Assembly (NCBI RefSeq): GCF_014647675.1 | Contig: NZ_BMPQ01000012.1 | Coordinates: 82,783-146,782, forward strand | From: Streptomyces flaveus | GTDB taxonomy: Bacteria > Actinomycetota > Actinomycetes > Streptomycetales > Streptomycetaceae | DNA: 64,000 nt | Direction: 5' to 3' | Part shown: piece after piece, positions 33,944 to 42,074 of the stretch | Layout: the number at the start of each line of letters is the position of its first letter | Numbering within the stretch: the stretch's first letter is position 1 | The notes under the pieces: model-generated | What the model saw: the letters and a program-made list of their open reading frames with translations, nothing else | What the model was told of the DNA's origin: nothing | The model's database searches: none | Position numbers and translations under genes: made by a program

Positions 33944-34432
33944 GTGAGTCAATGGTTTGCGCAGGACACGTCAGGGAAGCGGACCAGCGTGGACGATTTC
34001 TGGCCGGTTGCCGACGTATTGGCGTATCTGGCGGGGAGTTGGCGCGTGGAGCGTTCCGTACGGGATCTCGCGAGCGGGGCAGAAGGGACGTTCAGCGGAA
34101 CGACGGAGTTCGAACCGCTCACAGAGGGCGGCCTGCTCCACCACGAGTCCGGCACCTTCGTCTGGCAGGGCGTCGCCCGCCCCGCCGAGCGGACGCTGCG
34201 GTTCCTGCCGGGCGCTACGCCGAGTCGCGCCGACGTACGGTTCGCCGACGGCCGCCCCTTCCACGACCTGGGCCTGGCCTCCGGCCGACACACGGCCGAC
34301 CACCCGTGCGCCGCGGACCTGTACCGGGGCGAATTCAGCGTGTACGACGCGAACCACTGGCGAACGGTGTGGCGAGTCGGCGGCCCGGCCAAGGACCTGA
34401 CGCTGATGACGGACTACACGCGCGTCGGCTGA
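33944..34432 (+). CDS. DUF6314 family protein
   Basis: The 162-residue protein starts at GTG 33944 (VSQWFAQDTSG) behind GGAGG; an upstream in-frame start would read through the operator region. The pattern LAGSWRVERSVRDLASGAEGTFSGTTEFEPL, GGLLHHESGTFVW and FSVYDANHWRTVWRVGGPAKDLTLMTDYTR matches the DUF6314 beta-barrel family, a lipocalin-like fold of unknown function. Its 3' end overlaps the convergent phosphatase-fold gene by 19 bp. It is divergent from the arabinofuranosidase. Confidence 0.82.
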   Translation: MSQWFAQDTSGKRTSVDDFWPVADVLAYLAGSWRVERSVRDLASGAEGTFSGTTEFEPLTEGGLLHHESGTFVWQGVARPAERTLRFLPGATPSRADVRFADGRPFHDLGLASGRHTADHPCAADLYRGEFSVYDANHWRTVWRVGGPAKDLTLMTDYTRVG

Positions 34433-34998
34433 CCGTCGAGCCGCAGGTTCCAGCGGCCCGCCCGGCCCATGAGCGTGGCCGTCGACAAGGGACGGACGTC
34501 GATGTTCCAGTACGTCGACGGGGGCGCCTTCAGCGCGTAGACGAGCGCGGCGCGTACGACCGCGGGCTCGGCCACCGCGACGATCTTGCAGCTGTCGTCG
34601 GCTGGCCGGGTCTCGAGCCAGCCGCCCACCCGCTGGATGAAGGCCAGCAGTGACTCGCCGCCGTGCGGGGCGGAGCCGGGATCGGCGAGCCAGGCGTCCA
34701 CGGCCTCGGGCTCGCGGGCCATCGCCTCGCCGAGCGTGAACCCCTGCCAGCGGCCCATGTCACAGTCCCGCAGGGCGGGTTGGACAAGAGGGGTGTAGCC
34801 GAGCGCGTCCCCGGTGGCCCGGCTGCGCGGCGTCGGCGAGCAGTAGCGCAACTCGGCTGCCGCCAACGGCAGCAGCACCGGCGCCGCGCGCTGCACCTCG
34901 TACCACCCCTCCTGGTCGAGCGGCCGGTCGTCCCCGAACCGCTCGGCGAGCAACGGCGAGTTGCGCGCCGCGGCGACGAACGTGACCCGAAGCTGCAT
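34414..34998 (-). CDS. Histidine-phosphatase-fold protein lacking the catalytic histidines
   Basis: The 194-residue protein aligns with the phosphoglycerate mutase/histidine phosphatase superfamily: LRYCSPTPRSRATGDALGY, RDCDMGRWQGFTLGEAM, PHGGESLLAFIQRVGGWLE. However, the nucleophile motif RHGxT is replaced by AAARNSP after the first strand (LRVTFVAA), and the second histidine motif (SHGxxxR) is replaced by VAEPAVVRAAL. It is therefore probably not a phosphatase of the usual mechanism, and may bind a phosphorylated ligand instead. It overlaps the DUF6314 gene tail to tail. Confidence 0.78.
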   Translation of the reverse strand: MQLRVTFVAAARNSPLLAERFGDDRPLDQEGWYEVQRAAPVLLPLAAAELRYCSPTPRSRATGDALGYTPLVQPALRDCDMGRWQGFTLGEAMAREPEAVDAWLADPGSAPHGGESLLAFIQRVGGWLETRPADDSCKIVAVAEPAVVRAALVYALKAPPSTYWNIDVRPLSTATLMGRAGRWNLRLDGQPTRV

Positions 34999-35050
34999 GC
35001 GGAGATGGTGAGCCGCAAAAGTGCCAATGGCAAGAGACGTTGCTCAGGAG

Positions 35051-36496
35051 TTACCCGGGGTGTGCGGCACCTGCCTCGAAGGCCGTGCGCAGTCTGCGTA
35101 CGCCCTCCTCGATCTCGGATGTGCTCGCCACCGCCACGAAGCTCAGCCGCAGGTGCGCGGCGGCCGGTTCGGCGCTGAAGTAGGGGCGGCCGGGGGTGAC
35201 GGCCACGCCCGCGCGCAGGGCGGTGGCAGTCAGGGCCTGTTCGTCCGTGCCGTCGGGGAGGCGGAGCCACAGGTGGTAGCCGCCGGCGGGGATGTGCGGG
35301 AGGGAGAACTCGGGGAGCCTCAGCCGCAGCGCGGAGGTCATCGTGTCGCGGCGGTTCTTCAGCTCCGCGGCGACGGCCCGCAGATGACGGGGCCAGGCGG
35401 GCGAGCCGACGAGTTCCAGGGCCGCCTCCTGGAGTGGGCGTGGCACGAAGAAGGTGTCGACGATCTGGATGGCCCGCAACCGTTCCAGTACGGGCCCGCG
35501 GGCGGCGAGCGCGCTCACCCGGAAGCTCGGCGAGGTCGCCTTGGTCAGGGAGCACACGTGCACGACGACTCCGTCGGGGTCGTCCGAGGCCAGCGGGCGC
35601 GGCAACAGCCCCGCGTCCTCGTGCACGAGACGGCGTACGAAATCGTCCTCCACGACGAACGCACCGGCCTCGCGCGCGATCCGCAGCACCTCACCGCGCC
35701 GCTCGGGGGCGAGCACGGCACCGGTCGGGTTCTGGAACAACGGCTGGCAGACGAAGACGCGGGCGCCGGTCGCCCGGAACGCGTCGGCGAGCAGGTGGGG
35801 GCGTACTCCGTCGGCATCGACCGGCACGGGCACGGGACGGAGCCCTGCCGCCCGGGCGATCGCCAGCATGCCGGGATACGTGGGCGATTCGACGAGCACC
35901 GGTGCGCCGGGCGGGGCGAGGGCGCGCAGGGCGGTGGTCAGCGCGGACTGGCCGCCCGCCGTGATCAGTACCTCGGCGGCGGTGATCGCGCCGCCGATGC
36001 CCCGCGCGAACCACTCGCGCAGTTCCGGCAGCCCGTCCACCGGCGGGCGCCCCCAGGCGCCTGGGCGGCGGCCCGCCCGGGCCAGCGCCGCGGCCATCGC
36101 CCGCTCCGGCTGCAACGAAGGGTGCAGATAGCCGCCGTTGAACTCGATGACTCCGGGCGGCGGGGCGGCCAGCGTGACCAGCACTCCGGAGGCGTCGACG
36201 GTACGCGGCACGAGTTCGGCGGCGGCGTCCGCGGTGAGCGCGAGCTCCTGCCAGGAGGTGTCCCCCGCGGCAGGCCCGTCGGCCCGCGGCCGAGCCCGGA
36301 ACGCACCGGCTCCGGGCCGCGTGACCACCAGCCCCTCGGCGGTCAGCTGCGCCAGCGCCCGGGAGACGGTCACCGGGCTCACCCGGAACCGCTCGACGAG
36401 CGCCCGGCTCGACGGCAGCTTTCCACCAGGAGAGTAGCGGTCCAATTCACTCCGCAGCCGATCCGCCAGCTCTACCACACTGCTACGCTCATGCAT
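35051..36496 (-). CDS. MocR/GntR-family aminotransferase-like regulator
   Basis: The 481-residue protein starts MHERSSVVELADRLRSEL. The GntR domain contains PGGKLPSSRALVERFRVSPVTVSRALAQLTAEGLVVTRPGAGAF. The aminotransferase domain includes VESPTYPGMLAIA, FQNPTGAVLAPERR, VVEDDFVRRLVHEDAG and the PLP lysine in VCSLTKATSPSFRVSAL. Its start codon overlaps the divergent EamA start by two bases, so both messages must be very short-leadered or leaderless on at least one side. It probably represses itself and the transporter through the AGTAGCG repeats at the junction. Confidence 0.9.
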   Translation of the reverse strand: MHERSSVVELADRLRSELDRYSPGGKLPSSRALVERFRVSPVTVSRALAQLTAEGLVVTRPGAGAFRARPRADGPAAGDTSWQELALTADAAAELVPRTVDASGVLVTLAAPPPGVIEFNGGYLHPSLQPERAMAAALARAGRRPGAWGRPPVDGLPELREWFARGIGGAITAAEVLITAGGQSALTTALRALAPPGAPVLVESPTYPGMLAIARAAGLRPVPVPVDADGVRPHLLADAFRATGARVFVCQPLFQNPTGAVLAPERRGEVLRIAREAGAFVVEDDFVRRLVHEDAGLLPRPLASDDPDGVVVHVCSLTKATSPSFRVSALAARGPVLERLRAIQIVDTFFVPRPLQEAALELVGSPAWPRHLRAVAAELKNRRDTMTSALRLRLPEFSLPHIPAGGYHLWLRLPDGTDEQALTATALRAGVAVTPGRPYFSAEPAAAHLRLSFVAVASTSEIEEGVRRLRTAFEAGAAHPG

Positions 36497-36540
36497 GAGA
36501 GCACAGAGTAGCGCTACTACGCCCCCTCCAGTAGCGGTCC
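36433..36540. promoter_or_regulatory. AGTAGCG repeats around the MocR/EamA divergent start
   Basis: AGTAGCGGTCC occurs at 36433-36443 and again at 36530-36540, and a perfect palindrome AGTAGCGCTACT lies at 36507-36518. Related TGCTACGCT lies at 36481-36489, next to the two start codons. MocR-type regulators often bind repeated elements in such divergent regions. The regular motif family here is a candidate operator set. Confidence 0.55.
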
Positions 36541-37436
36541 CCGCCGCCCGGGCCCGACCGGCCACCGAAAGCCCACAGGCGTCACCCCGCGGCGTCCTCC
36601 AGGCCGCCCTCGGAGTGACCGCCTTCTCCCTCACCTTCCCCGCCACCGCCTGGGGCCTGGAGGGCTTCGGCCCCTGGTCGCTGGTAGCCGTGCGCAGTGT
36701 CCTCGCCGCGATCATCGCCGGCACCTGTCTGCTCGCCCTGCGTGTACCGCTGCCCGACCGCCGTCACTGGGCGGGGCTGTCCGTCGTGGCCGGCGGAGTC
36801 GTACTCGGCTTCCCCATGCTCACCACCCTCGCCCTGGAGACCTCGACCACCGCCCACGCCGCCGTCGTGGTGGGCCTGCTCCCCGTGACCACCGCACTGT
36901 TCTCGGCCCTGCGCGTCGGCTCCCGCCCCTCCCGTGCCTTCTGGGCGGCGGCGCTCGCGGGCTCCGCCGTGGTGATCGCGTTCACCGTGACGCAGAGCGG
37001 CGGCGCCCTGACCAGCGCGGACGCCTACCTCTTCGGAGCGCTGCTGGTCTGCGCGGCCGGTTACACGGAAGGGGGCCGGCTGGCCCGCGTGATGCCCGGC
37101 TGGCATGTCATCGGCTGGGCGCTGGCCCTGTGCCTGCCGCTCACGGTTCCGGCGGCCACGGTGGCGCTCGCGTACGAGCCCGTACAGCTGACGGCGCACA
37201 GCGTGACCGGGCTGCTCTGGGTCGCGGTCGGCTCACAGTTCCTGGGTCTGGTGGTGTGGTACCGGGGCATGGCGGCGATCGGCATCCCGAAGGCCAGCCA
37301 GTTGCAGCTGGCTCAGCCCCTGCTCACGCTGGTGTGGTCGGTGCTGCTCCTCGGCGAGCAGCTCACACCGGCCGCACCCCTGGCCGCCGCGGCCGTACTG
37401 GTCTGCATCGCGGTCGCCCAGCGAGCACGCGCCTGA
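36495..37436 (+). CDS. EamA/DMT-family transporter
   Basis: The 313-residue membrane protein has about ten predicted helices in two EamA halves, including GVTAFSLTFPATAWGLEGFGPWSL near the N terminus and LLWVAVGSQFLGLVVWYRGMAAIGIPKASQLQLAQPLLTLVWSVLLLGEQL in the second half. The GEQLTPAAPLAAAAVLVCIAVAQ ending is typical. Family members export amino acids, purines or other metabolites. The divergent MocR regulator suggests the substrate is amino-acid-like. It has essentially no leader between its start and the MocR start. Confidence 0.9.
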   Translation: MRAQSSATTPPPVAVPAARARPATESPQASPRGVLQAALGVTAFSLTFPATAWGLEGFGPWSLVAVRSVLAAIIAGTCLLALRVPLPDRRHWAGLSVVAGGVVLGFPMLTTLALETSTTAHAAVVVGLLPVTTALFSALRVGSRPSRAFWAAALAGSAVVIAFTVTQSGGALTSADAYLFGALLVCAAGYTEGGRLARVMPGWHVIGWALALCLPLTVPAATVALAYEPVQLTAHSVTGLLWVAVGSQFLGLVVWYRGMAAIGIPKASQLQLAQPLLTLVWSVLLLGEQLTPAAPLAAAAVLVCIAVAQRARA

Positions 37437-37534
37437 CCGGTACACACGGCACACACCGGTGGCAACCGGCTCCAACCGCCCTAGACTGAGACCCACGGAC
37501 CGCTGCTCACGTGCGAGACGAGGAGGCCCTCCAG

Positions 37535-37738
37535 ATGCGTGCAAGCAAAGGCGACCACCTGCTGGTGCACGGCAGGATCGTCGGACAGCACGACCGGGTC
37601 GGGGAAGTCGTCGAAGTACTGGGGCCGGACGGCAACCCGCCGTTCCGCGTCCGCTTCGAGGACGGCCACGAGACCGTGATGTCCCCCGGCCCTGACACCA
37701 CAGTCCAGCATCACGTCGGCGAGACCAAGACCCAGTAG
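37535..37738 (+). CDS. DUF1918 domain protein
   Basis: The 67-residue protein starts MRASKGDHLLVHGRIVGQHDRVGEVVEVLG, 8 bp after GAGGAGG. DUF1918 is a small SH3-like beta domain common in actinobacteria; the core FRVRFEDGHETVMSPGPDTTVQH is complete here. Function unknown. It is convergent with the displaced GHL10 fragment and marks the left border of the inserted segment. Confidence 0.85.
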   Translation: MRASKGDHLLVHGRIVGQHDRVGEVVEVLGPDGNPPFRVRFEDGHETVMSPGPDTTVQHHVGETKTQ

Positions 37739-37760
37739 GACCCGGACCCAGTAGGCCAGA

Positions 37761-38075
37761 TCAACGCGGCGGCTTCGCCGACCGCTGATAGTGGTCGGCG
37801 ACCACGCGTGCCATGGCGCCGATCGGGTCGGCGTCGACTTCCCTGGCCGCGAAGAAGACATGTCCGCGCACCTGCGGGTGTTCCCGCGCGAAGGTGAGGT
37901 GCCGGGAGAGCTCGGCCGGTTTCTGCCAGGCTTCGGGCTGCGCGGGATCCCCGGCCTTGTACAGCGCCTCCCCCACATACAGCCGCGTCCTGCTGCCCTC
38001 GGCGACCTCCGCCCACCAGGGCAGCAGCTTGGCGTAGTCGGCGGCGGCGAAGCCGATGTTCCAGTAGATCTGCGG
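37761..38075 (-). pseudogene. Displaced 3' fragment of the GHL10 glycosidase gene
   Basis: This fragment duplicates the last 104 codons of the intact gene at 45443-46705. It encodes IYWNIGFAAADYAKLLPWWAEV ... RGHVFFAAREVDADPIGAMARVVADHYQ and a normal stop, but no upstream part. Bases 37923-38075 match 45605-45757 at 151 of 153 positions, while 37761-37922 match 45443-45604 only at about 77% by my hand count of the adjoining 62 bp. Homology ends abruptly at 38075. It is most simply the original 3' end of the gene, separated by an insertion. Confidence 0.85.
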
Positions 38076-38495
38076 CGAAGTGCAGTCCGGCCATGACCGT
38101 GCCCGGCTTGCCGTTGCCTTGTTTGAACAGCGGTGACGCCGGTGGTCCGCCCGCTCTTGAACACCTTGTCGCCGAGTTCCGGCTCGCCCAGTTCCACGGG
38201 CTGCACGCCCAGCTCGCAGATCTCGTGGGTGAAGCGACGGTCCTCAATGGTCGCCACCGCGCAGTCACCGGCCACGCCCAGGTGCGAGCGCTGCAGCACC
38301 CCGAGGCGGTTGCGGGAGATTCGGTTGTCGTCGTGCGGGCCGGGCTCGCGACCTGTCCGCCCAGCTCTCCGCGCGGGCCGTGCAGCACATGCCATCCGGA
38401 GAGCACATAGGGGGTGCGGCAAGGCGAGACGAGTCTCGCCGTCGACAGACGAGAATGCGGGCTTGCCTTTCCACACGGGTCTGGCCCAGGCGTAG
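38076..38495 (-). pseudogene. Remnant of a trypsin-like (Nal1/chymotrypsin-like) protease
   Basis: Two minus-strand frames together spell a trypsin-like peptidase: TPYVLSGWHVLHGPRGELGGQV with the catalytic-His motif in one frame, then, after a shift near 38345, PHDDNRISRNRLGVLQRSHLGVAGDCAVATIEDRRF and PELGDKVFKSGRTTGVT in another. The catalytic Ser region is missing because the sequence stops at the junction with the GHL10 fragment (38075/38076). It is therefore broken by at least one frameshift and truncated at the C terminus. Confidence 0.65.
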
Positions 38496-38503
38496 CTCTT
38501 ACG

Positions 38504-39949
38504 TCACGCACCACTCTGGCGAGCGGCCTTGCGAAGCGAGTCCCACAGGGTGTCGATGTGGTCGGGCAGCGTCGTCGGCGTGCCGATTGCGACACGAATC
38601 GCGAAGTGACCGTTGACCGATGTGTGCGTGAGGAAGGAATGCCCTTCGGCGTTGACCGCCTCCATTGCCGCCTTGGTGGCGGCGTCGTTGGGGCGACCGT
38701 CCCGGTCGACGAGGTACAGGCATACGAGTGCGAGTGACGGCGGGGTGGCCAGGGCGAAGCCCGGCTCGCTCTCGATCCTGCCGGCCAAGGAGTCGGCCAT
38801 GGCGACGTGGCCGCGGATGCTTTCGCGCAGGCCTTCCAGTCCGGCGCCGTGCACCACTGACCAGATCTTCAACGCACGCATACGACGGCCCAGCGGGACC
38901 TGCCAGTCGCGGTAATCGATGACTTCGCCCGATTCCGTCGCAGCGTTACGCAGGTACTCCGGCGTGATGGACAGCGCTGTGGGCAGCGCTCGGGCATCCC
39001 TCACCCACATGAAAGAGGCGTCGAAGGCGGTGTAGAACCACTTGTGTGCGTCGGTGCAGAACGAGTCGGCAAGGTCCGCGCCGTCCAGGAGCCAGCGGAA
39101 CTCGGGACACAACGCCGCGACTCCCGCCCACGCGGCGTCGACGTGCACCCACGCCTCGTATTCACGCGCTGCCAGGGCGACGTCTCTGACGGGGTCGATG
39201 GCACCCGTGCCGGTTGTTCCCACAGTCGGACAGACCATGACCGGCCTCTTTCCGGCGGCCGCGTCCTTGGCCAGCATGTCTGCCAGGGCATCCGCCGACA
39301 TGGACAGCGTGCCCTGCGTAAATGGGACGATCCGCAATGCTCGTGCGCCGAGCCCGGCCACACGCACGGCCTTGGCCAGTGACGAGTGGGTCTCGGCAGT
39401 GGCGTACACCGTCTCGGTGCCGTCCACGCCGTGTTCGCGCCAGTCCGGGTTGCTGCGCTGCAGCGCAGCCAGCAGCGCCACCAGAGATGCCGACGAGGCC
39501 GAATCCTGCAGCGAACCGCCTCCGCCCCCGGCGAAAGTGAACTCGCGACCAAGACCCAGCGCGTCCGCCAGGCCGTCGAGCAGGACCTGCTCGATCTCCG
39601 TCCCGGCCGGCGATGACGACCAGAGCATTCCCTGCGCTCCGATCCCGCCCGATGCGATGTCACCGAGGAGCGACAGCAGGGACGCGTTCGCTGGGAAGTA
39701 GCCGAAGAAGCCCGGGTGCTGCCAGTGGAGCGACGAGGGAACGACCACGTCGTTGAGCAGGGCGACGAGATCATCGCCCAGCGCCTGGGACGGTTGCTCA
39801 GGCAGTTCACGAGGAAGCTGCGCCTTCACGGAGCCCGGTGAGACATTCGGCTGCACGTGCAGGGAGGGGAGCGAAGTGCGGTATTGGGCGACCCAGTCGA
39901 CCAGTTGGTGGCCCTGGCGGCGGAATTCATCAGGCTCGAGATCAGGCAC
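38504..39949 (-). CDS. PLP-dependent decarboxylase (aromatic-L-amino-acid decarboxylase family)
   Basis: A 481-residue group-II decarboxylase with a GTG start. The PLP lysine is in SFCTDAHKWFYTAFD, the cofactor Asp/His pair in WVHVDAAWAGVAALCPEFRWLL, and the N-terminal region HWQHPGFFGYFPANASLLSLLGDIASGG is typical of DOPA/tryptophan decarboxylases. It should decarboxylate an aromatic amino acid (tryptophan, tyrosine, phenylalanine or DOPA) to an amine. It is the only biosynthetic gene in the insert and is divergent from a TetR regulator, suggesting inducible amine production. Its substrate cannot be fixed from sequence alone. Confidence 0.9.
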   Translation of the reverse strand: MPDLEPDEFRRQGHQLVDWVAQYRTSLPSLHVQPNVSPGSVKAQLPRELPEQPSQALGDDLVALLNDVVVPSSLHWQHPGFFGYFPANASLLSLLGDIASGGIGAQGMLWSSSPAGTEIEQVLLDGLADALGLGREFTFAGGGGGSLQDSASSASLVALLAALQRSNPDWREHGVDGTETVYATAETHSSLAKAVRVAGLGARALRIVPFTQGTLSMSADALADMLAKDAAAGKRPVMVCPTVGTTGTGAIDPVRDVALAAREYEAWVHVDAAWAGVAALCPEFRWLLDGADLADSFCTDAHKWFYTAFDASFMWVRDARALPTALSITPEYLRNAATESGEVIDYRDWQVPLGRRMRALKIWSVVHGAGLEGLRESIRGHVAMADSLAGRIESEPGFALATPPSLALVCLYLVDRDGRPNDAATKAAMEAVNAEGHSFLTHTSVNGHFAIRVAIGTPTTLPDHIDTLWDSLRKAARQSGA

Positions 39950-40439
39950 GCTTTGTCCTATGAGGTCGTGATGGTCATGACGAGGGCTGGACGCCTACCT
40001 GGGCGCCGGGGATCAGGTGCCCAGGGTGAGGTGGCCGGTACCGGCTTCAGAGGGCCTCGATGCCGCGTACCGGCTGGTGCCGCACCGGAGCCTTCCGTCT
40101 ACAGTTGTAGATTAATAACTCCAATGTAGCCCCTCACCGGGTTGCCGGGAAGGGGGCGCCATGTGGACCGCTCTCACGACCACCGGGAATGACAGCTGTT
40201 CGTCCCGCGCCACGTGCGCCCCTCCCGCGTGAACCAGACTCATCCGCCGTGAGGCCCGCGAGTTGTGCAAGCTCGGCCAGCCAGCCGGATCCAGCGTCGC
40301 TGAGCCGTACAGCCGTCCACTGCTTCATGTGGGACCGACACGGCGCCTTGCCCAGCCCTTGAACGTTCTCAGTTCGGCCGCAATGGTGCTGACCACAGCC
40401 ACCAGCATGCAGACGCCTACCCGTTGGTAAGGTGTCACC
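39950..40439. promoter_or_regulatory. Long divergent region between decarboxylase and TetR gene
   Basis: These 490 bp hold two dyads of different sequence. CTACA-GT-TGTAG (40099-40110) sits beside an AT-rich run (ATTAATAACT) on the decarboxylase side, and TACC-CGTT-GGTA (40418-40429) sits just before the TetR start. A TAAGGT -10-like box (40428-40433) ends 6 bp before the TetR ATG. A minus frame at 40134-40327 resembles a ribbon-helix-helix segment, but codon bias is weak and I do not call it. Confidence 0.5.
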
Positions 40440-41039
40440 ATGCCCAAGATCGTGGACCACGACGCGCGGCGTGAAGAGATCATCGAAGCTGTATGGCGCC
40501 TTGTCGCGCGGCGAGGATTCGCGGCGCTGAACATGCGGGATCTCGCCGCCGAAGCGGGATTCACCAACGGTGCGCTCGCACGATACTTTCCCACCAAAGC
40601 AGCAATTCTGCGGGCCTCGCTGGAGCGCGCCAACGCAGCCACCGAGCAGCGGGCCGCCCGCACCATCGCCGGCACCAACGGCGTGAACGCGTTCCGCAAG
40701 TTCTGCATCGAGATCATGCCCCTGGACGACGTGCGTCTCAATGAGGCCCGCGTTGTCATCGGCTTCTGGAACTACGCGGTAGCCGATGAGGAACTGATCG
40801 ATGTCTACGACCAGGCAATGTCGCGCTGGCGCGATCAGATGCTCTCGTATCTGCGCACTGCGGCTGAAGCGGGAGAGATCAACCCGTCCTGCGATCTCGA
40901 TGCGTTCTTGGACCTTGTGATGGCCACGCTGATGGGACTCCAGATCAACGCGATCTTCGCGGCTCGCCTGACCACACCCACCCGCCAGTTGCGGATACTC
41001 GACGGACTCATCGCGGGGTTGCAGACCGGCACCTCATGA
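40440..41039 (+). CDS. TetR-family regulator of the decarboxylase region
   Basis: The 199-residue protein starts MPKIVDHDARREEIIEAVWRLVARRGFAALNMRDLAAEAGFTNGALARYFPTKAAIL, a complete TetR HTH. The C-terminal domain (FWNYAVADEELIDVYDQAMSRWRDQMLSYLRTAAEAGEI) resembles BetI/TetR_C domains. There is no Shine-Dalgarno sequence, and a -10-like box abuts the ATG, so translation is probably leaderless. The neighbouring dyad at 40418-40429 is the likely autoregulatory operator. It presumably controls the divergent decarboxylase. Confidence 0.87.
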   Translation: MPKIVDHDARREEIIEAVWRLVARRGFAALNMRDLAAEAGFTNGALARYFPTKAAILRASLERANAATEQRAARTIAGTNGVNAFRKFCIEIMPLDDVRLNEARVVIGFWNYAVADEELIDVYDQAMSRWRDQMLSYLRTAAEAGEINPSCDLDAFLDLVMATLMGLQINAIFAARLTTPTRQLRILDGLIAGLQTGTS

Positions 41040-41277
41040 TCTGAGCACTCAGGCGCAGCAGTACTCACGTGTGGATCAGTTCCATCCAACCCGCCCCTCG
41101 TGCCGAAGGGGGCGGAACGGAGTCTCGAGCTCAGGAGGCCGGCATTCCTGTGACAACAAGGCTGAAGCACTGGTACCGCGCCAACTCACGCTGACAATCT
41201 GAGCCAACTGCGGCAAAATTTCCCAGCCGGTCACCGGCTACGACCGCCCTTGGGTGACAACTCTCGCTGGAAGCGTG

Positions 41278-41538
41278 CTACACGAGGTCGCACCAGGCAA
41301 GAGCCTCCGCCAAGTCGTCCGCGAACTTCACCTCGTCGATCCACCCGGACGAGAACACCCACATCGAGCCGGTCCGCCATGGCAAGGGCTCCAACTCGAT
41401 GGGCGGCCTGTCGATCCTCCAAGTGCCGTACGCCGAGGGCTCGTCGAGGGCGCTGGCCTGGCTGCGGAATGCGGCCCACCGCCCCCTCCTCGTCGCCCGC
41501 TCCCTCTCCAACGACCGCTGATCGGAGCGGACCATCAT
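41278..41538 (-). CDS. Hypothetical protein, possibly a truncated domain
   Basis: This 86-codon frame shows strong Streptomyces codon bias through its second half: DEPSAYGTWRIDRPPIELEPLPWRTGSMWVFSSGWIDEVKFADDLAEALAWCDLV. The C-terminal half looks like a folded domain, whereas the Arg/Glu-rich N terminus does not, so the true start may be later or the gene may be a fragment. Opposite-strand frames in the same place have no such bias. No family recognised. Confidence 0.4.
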   Translation of the reverse strand: MMVRSDQRSLERERATRRGRWAAFRSQASALDEPSAYGTWRIDRPPIELEPLPWRTGSMWVFSSGWIDEVKFADDLAEALAWCDLV

Positions 41539-41630
41539 CGGCGTGATGATGACAAGCGATCACAGCAGGATTCATGACTTGGCAGGGGTTGCCGGCGGGT
41601 TCTTCGTACGTGGCCCGAAGGTCGCTACGG

Positions 41631-42044
41631 TCACCGCGCCGAGCCCAGTGGCATGACCCTGCGGTACGCGATCACCGCGACCGCGAGGTGCATCACGAGC
41701 AGCGCCACCACACCGGTCACCTCGCCCTCGTCGAACAGGAAGAAGTCCGGAACGAGGGAGATGACGACGACCGATGGGACGAGTCGGCGGAGCAGCCGTT
41801 CGGGATCCTGGGAAAGCCTGCGGACGATGTCCCATCCGATGGCTCCCGCCAGCACCCCCAGGGCGGTCAGGAAGACATACGCCGGGGGCTCCAGCGGGTT
41901 GAAGTCGTCCGGCGCGCTCATCGCGTGCGCCAGCACAGCGATCGACGCGTTCACCAAGGAGGCGAGCAGGAAGGCGATGAAAACACCTCCCGCCACCACC
42001 AGCGGACCCCGCCGTGAAGGGAGTGTCTCGGAGACATGGGACAT
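41631..42044 (-). CDS. DUF6069 membrane protein
   Basis: A 137-residue protein with four membrane segments (LVVAGGVFIAFLLASLVNASIAVLAHAM; AYVFLTALGVLAGAIGWDIV; LVPSVVVISLVPDFFLF; GVVALLVMHLAVAVIAY), matching the DUF6069 family of small actinobacterial membrane proteins. Function unknown. It starts 30 bp after the lgt paralogue, so the two are probably co-transcribed. Confidence 0.8.
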   Translation of the reverse strand: MSHVSETLPSRRGPLVVAGGVFIAFLLASLVNASIAVLAHAMSAPDDFNPLEPPAYVFLTALGVLAGAIGWDIVRRLSQDPERLLRRLVPSVVVISLVPDFFLFDEGEVTGVVALLVMHLAVAVIAYRRVMPLGSAR

Positions 42045-42074
42045 GGCAACTCCAGTTCGTGAAAGGGGACATGG

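Noticed and set aside
37739..38600. A complete serine protease or glycosidase gene in this stretch
   Set aside because: Both products are split: the glycosidase part lacks its N terminus, and the protease part is frameshifted and lacks its C terminus.
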